A stretch of 64,000 nucleotides of DNA, taken from the NCBI RefSeq assembly GCF_000220395.1, contig NW_004086009.1, positions 17,877 through 81,876 of the forward strand, in the 5' to 3' direction. This stretch comes from Ichthyophthirius multifiliis. Its lineage: Eukaryota; Ciliophora; Oligohymenophorea; Hymenostomatida. This document shows positions 38,685 through 50,776 of the stretch, piece after piece; position 1 is the stretch's first letter; each line of letters opens with the position of its first letter. A model generated the notes under the pieces. It did not search any database. It saw only the letters and a list, made by a program, of their open reading frames with translations, and was not told where the DNA came from. Both the position numbers and the translations under genes were made by a program.

Positions 38685-41600
38685 TCAATAAAATTGTCTT
38701 TGTTTTTTTATTTATTATAGTTTTTTTTCAAAATGTTATTCAACCATTAAAAAGTCTTTTTAATCATCATCATCTTCATTTAAATAATCTTCAATGCAAA
38801 ACGAAGGTGTTTAATTTGTTTAAAATATAACTTATAATAGACTATATTTAAAAGAAAAATATAATAATAAATTTATTACGATATATTATTTACATATCTT
38901 TTTTTTTCGATAATCCTAAAGAAAATAGAATATTTTCGCATGTAGCATATAAAAGAGCCATTCGATCTTAAAATAAATTCTAAAAACAATACAAATTAGC
39001 AGTAGGATCTCCTTTATTAAAATTGAATTACTCATTATTTAACGTAATTTAAAAAAATCTCATCATAGTGACAAAGCATTTTTTTTATTCTTCCAATTAA
39101 TTAACTTTAGATCTATTTTTTTTATTCTTAAAATATATGCAAATAAAAAATTTACAATATTTGATTATTCCAGAAATAAACTAAATAATTATGCGTATCT
39201 TAGCAATCAACTAGTTTTTAAAAAGTACTCAAATTTTTATCCTAGTTTAAATTTTTTAATACTTATTTTTTTTTATTAATACTTTTAAACCCAAAATACT
39301 CTCTCTATATAGCATAAAAACTTACTCCATTTTTTTTAATTAGCATAATATCAGGCAAAATATTCAAAAAACTTCCAATTTTAGTTCCTTGGTATTTATT
39401 ATTTAAAACCGTTAAATTTAGTATAGGATTTAAAATTTCCTTTTTATTTTCTTTTTAGGTAAAACAAAAACAACAAGCCGATTATTTCTCAGAATAAATT
39501 TCCAAATCAATATTTATAGGCTTCGAAGGTTCTCCTCCTTAAAGATTCACATTAAAATTTTGCCCTAAATTATACTTTAAACTACTTATAGGAATATTTA
39601 CATATGCAACTGAAATTTCAATATCGTTTCTAAGGGAAGTAGAGGCATTTGGAGGAATATAATGCATTACAAATTCTATACACAATTAGAGATTAGCGAA
39701 TTTATTTTATTCATATAAATTGTGCTTTATTATAATTGTATTTTCGTCATTTTTATTTTCGAAAATCCATTTATGCTATTTTTAAATATTCCAAAAAGCT
39801 TCCACTCTGCAAGTATTTCCAATAAAGGAATTTTTCCCAGCATCATATAGACTTGTATAGATTTTTCTGTGCGTAATTTTATTAGACGGAAATTATTTAA
39901 TATCTGGAAAAGGCACTCCTTCAGCAAAATTTAGTGTTATTTCAATTAAAAGTTAGTTTGGAGGACAGTATTAATTATCCAAAACTGACAAATTTGCATC
40001 TTCTGGGATATTTTTTACATAATGTAAATCTTAATATACTTATTTTTCGTTAAGAGTTGGTAATAGACATATTGAAGGGGTGTTTAGTTTTTTTTGATGC
40101 ATTTTTCTAAAAAAAGATAAACGGAAATTCTTTGGCATGCATTTGAAAGTTTATATAAGATCCTATAATTGTATTTTATTTTACTGTTTTATTTTAAAAA
40201 TGGCTTTTTAGGCTAAAGAAGATATTTTTTCGGATTCGTCTAAAATATTTAGAAATTCATTAAGTTCAATATATCTGCTTTAGTCCTTATCTATTTATCT
40301 AAATAATTATTCAAGTTCATCTTATTATAAGTCTACTCCGAAATTTTTCAATAGTAAATGGAATTATACAATATTTAATTTATTTGAATTTTCTACATTT
40401 ATTTTTTTGAATTATTTTTTTAAAATGTTTTTTATGTTTTCAACTGTCATTAATTCACTTAGGATTTTTTCTTGCATTATTTATTTAAACTCTTGGAAAT
40501 TTATTGTCCCATCACGATTTTTATCGTATTATTATTTGTAATTTATTAATTCATCAGAGGAAATTTAAATGCCAATTTTTGGAAAAATCGAAGATAATTC
40601 TTCTATTGTGATTTACTTATCACCATTTATGTCTACTTCTTTAAAAAGAAAAGAAATTTCATTTTCCATTTCTTCATTTATAAATATTATTTAGTTGCTT
40701 TTTTTCTTTTCTTGTATGTATTGTTCTTCATATTAATATTCTTCTTCTTCTTCGTTTTATTGTTCTTGTAAATTTCCTTCTTGGAAGTATTATTTGAATT
40801 CTGAATATGTTAAACTTCCTCCATTATCTAAATCTATGCAATTAAATAAATTTATATAGTCAATTTCTTCAAAAGCTATTATTTATTATTATTCATATTC
40901 ATTTTCTAATTATTAATTTTAGTTTTAGAACAATTAAAAGCATTTTTAAATGAATTAATTTTTTTCAAGTAATGGAGAAGTCCCTTTAGGAAAAAAAAAG
41001 TCAGCAATTTATTTATTATTATAGTTGTAAATTTTGTTTATTTCATCTTGTATAATAGCTGCCTTTTAAAAATTTTTCTATACAAATTATTTCCTTTTTT
41101 ATCTTTAAAACCTTCCTTCGTCATCATCATCTTATCCTTCATCACTTTCTTCTTCCTTTTATTTTTCCAAAAAGGCTTTTTTATTAATTTTATAATCATT
41201 TATTTTATTTTTGATTTCCACAAGTTAATCTTAATAAATATACTAATGTTGATCTTCATTTATGTTTGGACTGATTTTCAAATATTCAAATAATGTTTGA
41301 CTACTTATTTCTTAGGAATTATTTTTGCAGCAGATTTCTTGTTAAATTTTCAAAAGTTACTCATTATTATCTGAAAAGCTAACATTAAAAAACTAAAAAA
41401 CTTTACTAACTGAATACAAATTCCATTTAGAATAATCTTTTTCTAAAAAAAAATTAAAAAATTAATCAAAATTAAGTTTTTTGCACTTCATTATATAAAA
41501 GCATAACTTGTTGAAAATTTTTTCGATTTATTCAATAAAAACGACAATTTCAAGACAATTCATAATTCCGCTTAATCCATATTAATAATAAAGACTTTCA

Positions 41601-42388
41601 ATTTGTTAATTATTTAATTAAAATCCGATAGAAGTTAATGCAAGTTCTAAGTCTTATAATTTATATAATAACTTTTCTGAATTATCGAAACAGGCAAAAA
41701 AATCAATTGAAAGAATTTTTATTTATTGACATTTTTATTATAGATCAATTAATATTTTGCTGTTAGCTTAAACGTTTATTGCTTCGATTTAATTTACTGC
41801 TTATTTTAAAATCATTTTGATTTAAATTTAAAAACTTTTAAAATTATTGCTCTGAGATATCTTTTATTGATCAGAAATTTCATTAAAAATTTGGCTTATT
41901 TCCTTTTAGGAAATTCTTATTAAAAACAAATGTTCTTCCAAAATAGAATTGAACTAATCGTAATCTAACTGAGTCTAAACTTATTTTGAGTTTTATTCGT
42001 TTTGGTTTAATTTGTTGAACTCTAATATATATTTAAAATAGGTACTTATGGAGCTTTTTCTATATTAAATATCATAAAGAAAGTGGCTTTATATAAGCTT
42101 TTTTAATCCATATACTTTATATGCTAAATTCATGTATCCCATTTAATTACTTACTTTGTCTAAAAAATAAGTAAACAGTTAGTTTATTTATTAATTTTCT
42201 ACCTGTATACTTAATTAATTTAAAAAGTTTTCAAGTTATTCTTCACTAATATTTTATAAGTAAAATAATGTTTATTATTCAAAAAAATTATTTTTTACTT
42301 TTTTAATAAACGAGTGTATTAAGTATCTTATTGAATAAAAAGAAAAAAGATATCAAGCTTATTTAACTTAGAAGCTTTTTAGATACAT
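38685..42388 (-). CDS. EF-hand calcium-binding protein, large, with beta-rich C-terminal domain
   Basis: This is a large protein (over 1,100 residues) ending in TGA at 38685-38687. The N-terminal half is helical and Q/N-rich, with an acidic KEEESDEGQDDDDEG segment. The middle carries four EF-hand loops in order: DLDNGGSLTYSEF, DINGDKQITIEEL, DKNRDGTINFQEF and DKDQSRYIELNEF. The third has an ideal DxNxDGxIxFxE pattern and the others are close. The C-terminal 450 residues look beta-rich (PPNQLLIEITLNFAEGVPFP, HRKIYTSLYDAGKNSFIGNT, ISVAYVNIPISSLKYNLGQ) and may be a C2-like module; this is not proven. One intron is fixed at 38842-38893. A frame slip near 39050 lies in a seven-base run. The 5' end is unclear: coding character continues upstream of 42142, but TGA at 42353-42355 interrupts that frame, and an upstream exon with ATG near 42563 is possible. 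Confidence 0.75.
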
Positions 42389-42519
42389 TTTATAATATCT
42401 TATATAGTACTGTTGTTCTATATAATGATTTTTTCTTGTTTTTACATTATTTAGTTATTTTCTTGTTAAATTTAATACATATTATTATTTAAAAATTCAT
42501 ATTTTGAAAAATTAATGCC

Positions 42520-42725
42520 TTAAAAACCTTAATCTTGAAAACTATTTTGTTTGAATCTGTCATTTTAAAAACTTTAATTTTGGAAGCTATTTTATTTTGA
42601 TCTCTCTTTTAACATACTTTAACCTTGAAAGCTATTTTATTTTAATCTATTATTTTAAAAATCTTAATCTTAAAAACTATTTTATTCAATTTATTTGTTT
42701 TAAAAACTTTTATTTTATAATTTTT
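42520..42725. repeat. degenerate ~45-bp tandem repeat, about 4.5 copies
   Basis: Four and a half head-to-tail units of 44-46 bp run from about 42520. Each carries the core aaacTTTAATcTTGaaaaCT on the plus strand, followed by a T-rich half. Copies differ from one another by roughly 15-25%. On the minus strand, in one frame, each unit reads as a 15-residue motif like SNKIVFKIKVFK. The last copies abut the 5' end of the EF-hand gene. The array could be its 5' coding end or a promoter-side minisatellite. Confidence 0.75.
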
Positions 42726-44753
42726 TTAACATTTTATTTTCAATTAATTGTATTTTTGTATTTAAAATTTATTTTTTAAAAATAATTATGTTTTTGATTT
42801 AATTAATTTATAAAAACTAAATATTATTTATAATTTTACAATTAATTAATTGATAATAAAAATGTTTTTAATATTTTTTAATTCAATATTTTTTTATATT
42901 AAAAACATTAAGATATTTATGGTTAAAAATAATTATTTATTGTTTAATAATTTTATACATAAGTATATTTGAATAAATAATATTTTTAATAAAAAATATT
43001 TCAAAAAAGTATTTAAAAAAAGAAAAGTCAGCAAATAAATAAAATTAGAAATCATTTGTCCATAAAAAATATAAAAATAATGCATTCCAACTGTTTAAAT
43101 ATAATCAAAAATAATAACATCATATAAAAAATTAATAAAAGTCCTTATGTTTATATAAGATAAAGAGTATTTAATATAAATAGTCATATTTTTTTAAAAA
43201 AATTAATAATTATAGAAGTTATTTAAAAATCAAAACAACTTATCTTATTTATATAAATTTCTATTTAAAATTCAATGTAAAAAAAATATATTAAATACAA
43301 TATAATTCTTAAAAAATAAATGCATTTATACTAAAAATAATTTGATTAATAAATTATATCAAATTATAAAACGCTATTTATTGCAGATAATTTGTTTAAC
43401 GATATGTTAAGCAAATAATAATTTAATGAAATAATGAACATATAAAAAAGTTAAAAAAGTTATCTAATTTATAGATTTTTATATAACTTTCGTGGTTTTT
43501 TTTAAACAAGAAAATTATAAAATAATTCAAGAAACTTGTTAATAGAATAATAATTCTTATTTTAGTAACATGGAATATGTAAGATGATTTAATAAAAAAA
43601 ATAGTTCACTTATTAATAAATAAACTTATGTTTAAGTATTTATGAAATCTTTTTTTAAAAATAAAATATATAAAAAAATAGACTAATGTAATTAAAAAAA
43701 AAAATATTTAAATATTATTGTAATTTTGTTCTTAAATAAACAATTTTAAAATGCATCTGATTAAATAATTAAAAATTATACATAAGAAAACGAATTAATT
43801 CATTTTTATTCAAATATTTAAGTTAGTAAATTAATTAAAAAAGTTAAAGTATTTCTCTACAAGTATCTATTTTAATATATTTTTATCAAACACACTATTT
43901 TTAACTTGGCTTAATAAATAAGAAATTCCGGTAGATAGTTATACTTAATAACTTATTTTAATTATAAAAAGTGACCTATTATAACATTTAGGCATTTAGT
44001 AAAAAAATTCAATAAAAAAAAAGTATAAAAAATTATTAAATAAGTTAAGAAATTAATTAGAATTTTGATCTTATGAAGACTTATTTAAAAATAACAGATA
44101 CAGTAGATATGGAATTATAATTATTTTTCTGTTTTTCTACATAAATAATTGTTTAAGGATTTTTTACTATAATTATTTTAATAAACTTAATTAAAAAAAG
44201 GCCAATATCCATTTTAACTCGCTCTATTTTATTTTTTTAATTGATTGAGTTTTTTTTAAAAAAATAATAAAAATTAAATGCAAGTAATAATAAGTTTTTA
44301 GAAATGATCTTTTATGGGATATGCATAAAATATACTTTTTAAAAAAATAATTCTAAAGTAATAATATATAATCAATATCATATAAGATTAAATAATACAT
44401 ATATATTTTATTTTATTTTTTAAAAAAAATATTTATTTAAAAAAATAAATTGATAATATTAAAATAATTTTTTTATTTATTTTTTTTAATTCAAATTTAA
44501 TTATCTTTTAAAGTTCTATTTATTGTGGTTATATTTTTATTAGAACTTTATTAATCTTTTTTTTAAAAAAAAATTATTTAAGTTTAAATTATTATTACTT
44601 ATTTGTTTATTAGATTATTTATGCAAAAATAAAAATGTAAGGAAAAATAAAGGGATTATATTTATTAATAGTTATACAAAAAAAAGTATTATTGACCTAT
44701 TTTTAAATTAAAAATTTTAAATTATAATTATATAATTTTACCATAAAATTATA
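42726..44753. other. long intergenic AT-rich region
   Basis: About 2 kb shows A/T runs and no consistent coding signal on either strand. It lies upstream of the EF-hand gene and should contain its promoter. Confidence 0.55.
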
Positions 44754-45413
44754 GATGTATCTTTGCATTCAGTTTTATTAAAATTCCTAATGTTTTATGG
44801 AAATCCAAATAAACTAGTGAAATTGTATAATACTCTTATTAAACCACAAACAAACAAAATTATTAAACAATATTTTAGCTATAATAAAAAAATGATTAAT
44901 ATATAAAAATTTAATTTTACTTATTTTTTAAAAAGGGAATTTGTCTATTGTAATTTTTATAGCCTTTATAATAATGCAAAACAACATAATATAAATACTG
45001 AAGTAATTATAAAAGTAACAGTTGAAGCGTATGCATAACTAAATTTATAAATTATTATATAAAATTATTTGTAAATTATATTTGATTTACTAGTAAATAT
45101 AGCTTAAATTAGGAATCAAAATAATTATAAAAAACATTATAGAAGCTAAAAAATATACAAAAATTAGAAAATACATTAAATATTTAAATCTTAATTTATG
45201 GTGGCTTATTTTTATTAAAATAGTCAACCTTTTAATAAAATAAAATATTTATTCAATAAAAAAATTACCATATATAAGAAACATATGTGTATATAAACAG
45301 AGTAAACTAAACTACTATTAATTGCAATACTTAATATACGTTTATATATTTATTAATTATATCAAAATAATCATTATAATAATAAGCATGGTTTATATAT
45401 TTATAAAATATGA
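44754..45413 (+). CDS. possible hypothetical ORF (219 codons), start unknown
   Basis: An uninterrupted frame runs from a candidate splice acceptor (TTATAG|AT at 44753) to TGA at 45411-45413. Its first half has ordinary composition, for example DVSLHSVLLKFLMFYGNPNK, LKREFVYCNFYSLYNN and INTEVIIKVTVEAYAQLN. The second half drifts to K/N/I-rich sequence. An upstream ATG at 44636 (MQGKIKGLYLLIVIQ) would need a frame-shifting splice, so no full gene model closes. At this AT content a TGA-free run of this length can arise by chance with a probability of a few per cent. No family is recognised. Confidence 0.3.
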
Positions 45414-46449
45414 CAATATTATATGTATGTATGGACATCAAATCTAAATATAAAATTATGTTTTTTAAATTTATTAAAAAATAATTTATTTATACATAAA
45501 AAAAGAATAATAACTAAAATGTGAACTTTTATTACTATTGTAAAACAGTTTTTTAATCCATTATCTTATGAAACGATAACAATTTATTAATATAAATTTT
45601 TTATTAAAAATATAGTTAATATTATTAAAACAATAAGAAGAACATTATTAATCATTATCTAACTTTCATTTGTATAATCTAAGTTCTTGAATTTATCAAT
45701 GCAATCTTTCATTCTAAATTTATTAATTTCTTTTAAATGTTTAAGTTTTTATTTATTTTTCGGATTTAAATATTTTTTTATTTTTTTAATTTTTTTTATT
45801 TACGCTAAATTTATAAATAAAATTAAATCATTTTATTTTCAAAAATGTAAATTAATTATATAATTTAATAGAAAAAATAAAAATAATACTCATTTTTATA
45901 AAATTATAAGCAAATATAATATTAATTATAAAAACTGTTTAGTATAAATTAAAAAGAAATATAATTTTAAATAATTTCGAAATTCAAAATAAAAACAAAA
46001 TTCAATCCATATAAGTTATTTAAAGCTGTTTGGAATTATTTATTAAAATATTTGACTTAAAAAATAAAATATAATTTTATTCTTATTTGTTATAAATTCT
46101 TTGCAAATAAATTTGATTATTTTTAATATTTTTAAAATTTTAATTTTATAGTATACTTCGCTTCATTAATTTTTTTAAACAAAATTATTAAAGCTTTAAA
46201 AAGTAAATAAATAAACAAAATACTTCATCTTTTTTATTATATTAACTTTATTAATTATATTTATTTATTTTTCCTTATTTTTGAAATTAATTATTATTAT
46301 TATCATAATTTTTATATATTCTACATTTTTTAAAAGCATATTATCTTTATTATCATTTAGTAATGATATTTTATTTAAAATTTAATATATTTATTTTAAA
46401 AAAACATTAAAAGTATTAAAAAAAAAAAATTTTAAAAAAACAGTTATTA
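45414..46449. other. intergenic AT-rich region
   Basis: About 1 kb of AT-rich DNA lies between the uncertain 44754 ORF and the Rab relic. No coding signal is seen. Confidence 0.55.
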
Positions 46450-46905
46450 ATATTTAAAATGAAAGTTATATTAGTAGAATCCAAAGCTGATGTTTCAATA
46501 AATACAATATTATTATTTTTTCGCAAATAATGCAACTTTTTCTGATTTAACTTATCTTTAATGCTTTAAATTACGCGTGTTTTCCATAAACATAATAAAA
46601 ATGTGATGTACTACATTGTCTCTAATTTCATTTAATCATATTTATAGAATTTTTAAATGGATCATATTTTGTTGTATCATATATTAATTAAGGCCCTACT
46701 GCACCTCTATAATATGCAGTTTTTATTGATTTATATTGCTCCTATCCTGCTTTATCCCAAATTTAGGCTTTTATTGATTTATTATCTGCTGTAATTGAAT
46801 GTGTAACATATTTTAGTTTTTTAATCTTATAAAAATTAATCATATGTAAATCTTGATAATAAATTCGATTTGCCAGCATACATTTAAAATCTCCTTTTTT
46901 ATTTA
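46450..46905 (-). pseudogene. Rab11-like small GTPase pseudogene
   Basis: Minus-strand translation gives an ordered but broken Rab GTPase. GKSNLLSRFTYDQF, the P-loop end plus effector-side start, appears near 46845-46885. THSITADNKSIKAQIWDKAGQE with QYKSIKTAYYRGAVGP, the switch II/interswitch core, appears near 46700-46810. LIYDTTKYDPFKNSINMI follows and runs into TGA. Finally FIETSALDST, the guanine-specificity G5 motif, appears at 46462-46500. YYRGAVG and FIETSALD are typical of Rab11. The pieces lie in at least three frames. The N-terminal strand before the P-loop is missing, the NKxD region is unreadable, and the switch II DTAGQE is now DKAGQE. No C-terminal Cys prenylation motif is seen. 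Such density of damage over 450 bp marks a dead copy, not a base-calling slip; a functional parent should exist elsewhere in the genome. Confidence 0.85.
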
Positions 46906-47157
46906 TTTTTAACTATTATCTTCACCTTTATAGATGATATTCAATATTTTTATTACTTTTTTTTAAAAAAAATAAATATAATTTTTAAAAATAAATAATA
47001 TAAGAATAAGAGTAATTTTAAAACAAAAATTAATAAATATTTAAAATATAAACCATATATTAATATAAAGAATTTCAATAAAAAAAATAAATTAAAGTTT
47101 TATATTTAAAATAAAAAAAGATGAAATAAAAAAATATAACTAGAAAATTATATAATT

Positions 47158-48777
47158 TCAAATTAATTAAATATAGCCCTATTCTATTAAAAAATTTAAA
47201 GAATTTTAATTAGTTTAAATCATTTTTCCTTATTAATCGAAAATATAAAATCCGTACTAATCTTTAAGGAACCCATTCTAATCAGTTTAACAAGCAATAA
47301 TTTAAAGTTAATATTTTTATAAAGCACTTTTAACTTAGTTAATAATTTTTTGAAAATTATTATATTGACCTTTTTATTAGTAGCTTTATTAATTAAATTA
47401 ATCAATTTGATATTCTAATTAACTATCATTTTCGCTAAAAGCTTCTTCTTAGTAATCTTCGAATTATTCTATTGTAATTTCAGAAGAATACGCTTTTTTT
47501 TCAATATTTTATAAAGAATTAATAGTTTCTTCTGGAAAGTTTTTTTGAATAAAAGGTTGTCTTTCTTGAAAGCTTGCTTAGGTAGAAAATTTATTATTTG
47601 TGGTTTTAAATGTTGATTTTGTTTTAAATTGTTCTATATTAATTTTTGAATCATTTAATTTGTTTAATTTATTTTATAAATTTATAAATTTTTATGAATA
47701 GTTTTTTTATATGCATTAAAGTTTTATTATTACATTTTAAAGTTTTTTCTATAAGTTTACAAAGTTATTATTTTCATATTTAAATACAGTTTAATTTAGG
47801 ATTTTTTATTAATTTTAATATAAAATTTAAGCTCTTTTTTCTAATTATAGAGATTGATTTTGTAAAAAAACTATTTTTTGTAAATTTTCATTCATTTTTT
47901 TTATCCAAAATTATATTTTTTATATTTCATTTTATATTTAATTTATATTTAAATCTTTTTATTAGTAAGAATCAAGTTTTTCTTCAAAAGAAAGAATTAT
48001 TTTTTATAATTTTTCTGAATAAAATTCCTAAAAATTAAATGAATTTTGGTTATATAATATTATGCTTTATAAATTATTAATATTTTTTTCTTAATCAATG
48101 CTTTTTGTATCTATAATTTATTTGAAAATTTCATTTATATGTGGTTTTGGTACTTTTAACTCTGCTTTTTAAGATTCTTAATGAATTAAATTTTATATGT
48201 TTTCAAATTTATTTAGATTTTCCTTATTTTTTTAATCTAAATTACAAAGAAATTAAAATAAGTTTTATATTTTTGTATTAAAGATTTAATTTTATTCATT
48301 CAAAAAATTCTAAATTTAAAAAGCTTAATCTTTTTCGTTATTTTAAGTTAATTTTTGTTCCAAATTTTTTATTTTTTGTTAATTAGTTTCGCCTTTACTT
48401 TATATTAATTAAATGTTTTGTAAATTTGAATTTATTTAATTTTAAATTTTTTTCATATTAATTAATTATTCTTTTTACATTTCCTGTTTTATTTTTTTAT
48501 ATATAATGCTATTTTTACCAGCTTAATCCCCGTTTTATGAATTAATTCTTATTATTCGACCGAAATTTGATTATTATTAACTCATGCAAGTTTAAAAAGA
48601 ATCATTTAATTAAATTTATTATTGACTTATGGGAATTTAATCTATAAAAATTGGATTTCGTGTCTTTTTTTAAATTATTTAGTCAAACATTGAGTTTTAT
48701 GATGAGTTTACTATTTATAATGGAGGATATTAATATATTATTGAACTTTAATATGAATATTATTATAAAGAATTCAT
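47158..48777 (-). CDS. coiled-coil protein, 539 residues
   Basis: A single exon of exactly 540 codons runs from ATG at 48775-48777 (MNSLQQYSYQSSIIYQYPPL) to TGA at 47158-47160. After about 90 polar residues comes a long discontinuous coiled coil (roughly residues 95-400): KIKQEMQKEQLINMKKIQNQ, KGETNQQKIKNLEQKLTQNN, EFYSEKLQKIILSFEEKLD and FWIKKMNENLQKIVFLQNQ. Then comes an S/T/N-rich segment with an acidic cluster (EQFEDYQEEAFSENDSQLE). The C-terminus has GFLKDQYGFYIFDQQGKMI, a short D-x-x-G-F repeat resembling beta-turn motifs seen in some ciliate and apicomplexan cytoskeletal proteins. I cannot name a family. A role as a cytoskeletal or basal-body scaffold is a composition-based guess. The frame is clean throughout. 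Confidence 0.75.
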
Positions 48778-49155
48778 TTTTTTTATTTTATTTTAAAAAC
48801 TTTTGACTTTATTTTTTTTTAATATTTATTTATTTTTAAAAATGATACTTTATTATAATATAATACATGTAATATATATTATTATATTAAATTTATTTAT
48901 ATTTTATGAAATCTAAAAAAAAAATATTAAAAGTATAATATATAAGCTTTTAATTTCATATTTATCATTTTCTTTCATCATTTAGAAACATTTTTTTTAA
49001 AAAAAATATAATATATTATATAGTAAAAATATTGAATTATTAGCTCTTGTCAATATTTTAATTTTTAAATATAATATAATTATTAATTTTAAAATTTTAA
49101 ATCAATATTTATTCTTTAAAATATATTATTTTTCAAAAAATAAACCTTTCGAAGA
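48778..49155. other. divergent promoter spacer
   Basis: About 380 bp of AT-rich DNA lies between two coiled-coil genes transcribed away from each other. No coding signal is seen. Confidence 0.6.
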
Positions 49156-50776
49156 ATGTCTAAGAATAAAATTCCATCAATATAAGAGTAAAATCAATTA
49201 AAATTAAAAATTCATTTAAATATTTTCTTTTATTATAAAAAAAATAAAAAATAAAGAAATTAGCATAAAAATGATTAAGAATCAAAGCAAAAATTTATTG
49301 AAGTAAATTTGAAATTAAAAAGCGAATTAAAATATGTAGCTTCCTAACTAGAAAATATTATTTTAAAAGAAAACTAAAAAAAAATATAAAAATAACAAAT
49401 AAATACAGAAAGACATAATTCAGAAGTTAAAAGTAAATTTCAATATTTCATTATAATTTAACGCTGAAAAAATAAAAAAAGATAATTTTAAGAAAATTTA
49501 ATTATAAAAGTTAAAATTAAAATAAGAAATCGAAAAGATCAAATAACTTCTCGAAATAACTCATAACGATGGAAGGTTTTATATTTTTAATTTATTTAAA
49601 TAAAAGACTATTAAATTAAAATAAAGTGTAGTTTAAAAAGAAAATGAATTAAAAGATGTCAAAAGACAATTAAAAGAACTTTTGGATGAATAGAATTCCC
49701 TTTAATAAGTTAAAGAATGTCAATTATAAGCGATTTCTAATTAACCTGACATACAAAAACATTTATAAAATGTATATATATATTAATAATTTTATGTATT
49801 AAATATTTTATTAAAAGCTTAATATTTTAAGGTAAAAACTTAGTGAAATAAAAGAAACTGGAAAAATTTTAAATGAATAAATATAAGCATCTTAAAAATA
49901 ACTTATTAAAATACATGAACAAATGATTATAAAAGAAGAAAAAATAAAATTTATAAATGAAAGAATTTAACAATAAAAAAAAAATAATAATTAATAAAAT
50001 TCAATTGAAGTCTTATTTTTATTTAAAAAAAATGTTTTATATATTCTTTTTTTAGTTGGATAAAGATGATATTGATTAATAAATAGAAAAATATGAATAA
50101 GAAAAAAAAAAAGTTGAAAAAGAAATAGCAGATAATTTAAAAGAAATAGAAAAGTAAAAAAAAGATCTATAAAAGGTTCTTTAATAAAAAACTTAGATTT
50201 TATAAACTAAAGAAAAAGAATACAAAATTTAATAAATAAAATAAAAAGAGATAAGCAAATTGTTAAATTAAAATTAAAATAAAGAAGGTATATATAACAC
50301 TTATTTATTATAATACTATATTTTTATTAAAATATATAGATTAAAAGTAAATAATTGTTAGTGAAAATAATCTAAATAATTTTAATAACTTATAAAAAAT
50401 AGATAATTAGGTTAATTAAAAATATATAAAAATATATATAAAATTAAATAAAAAGTAAATTAAAAAACCTCCTTTGCTAGTGAAAAAGAAATAAAGCGAA
50501 AATAAATAAGAAAATTATAAGCAAAACATTTAGAATGAAGATGAAAAAAAACTTAATTTGAGTTATGAATTGAATGAATAAGCATAAAATAATTTTATTT
50601 TTTAAATAAATAATAAGCCTAATTCTGAAAACAAAATTTAAAATTAAGAATTTAATAATAATCTAAAAAAAATCGATAATGATTAATAAAATACAAATAA
50701 ATCTAATGAAACAAATAATGAATAAATCTAAAATGTGTTCAAAAAGCCACTATTTTTAATAAAAAAATAAAATTGA
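49156..50776 (+). CDS. multi-exon coiled-coil protein
   Basis: Start ATG is at 49156 (MSKNKIPSIQEQNQLKLK) and the TGA stop is at 50774-50776. Exons of E/K/Q/N-rich heptad sequence are separated by short AT introns. They include KFIEVNLKLKSELKYVASQL, ELKDVKRQLKELLDEQNS and QVKECQLQAISNQPDIQKH. An intron follows at about 49768-49817. Then come LSEIKETGKILNEQIQ and HEQMIIKEEKIKFINERI, an intron ending near 50055, then LDKDDIDQQIEKYEQEKKKV and KEIADNLKEIEKQ. After a further intron of about 60 nt near 50287 comes a polar C-terminus with KPPLLVKKKQSENKQENY and KVFKKPLFLIKKQN-like basic ends. No known domain is seen. It probably forms a long homodimeric coiled coil; function is unknown. Exact splice sites near 49432-49490 are uncertain because more than one GT/AG pair fits. 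Confidence 0.65.

Noticed and set aside
39730-42779. Short open frames on both strands inside and beside the EF-hand gene
   Set aside because: They use the standard code or antisense frames and have no domain content; the EF-hand frame explains the sequence.
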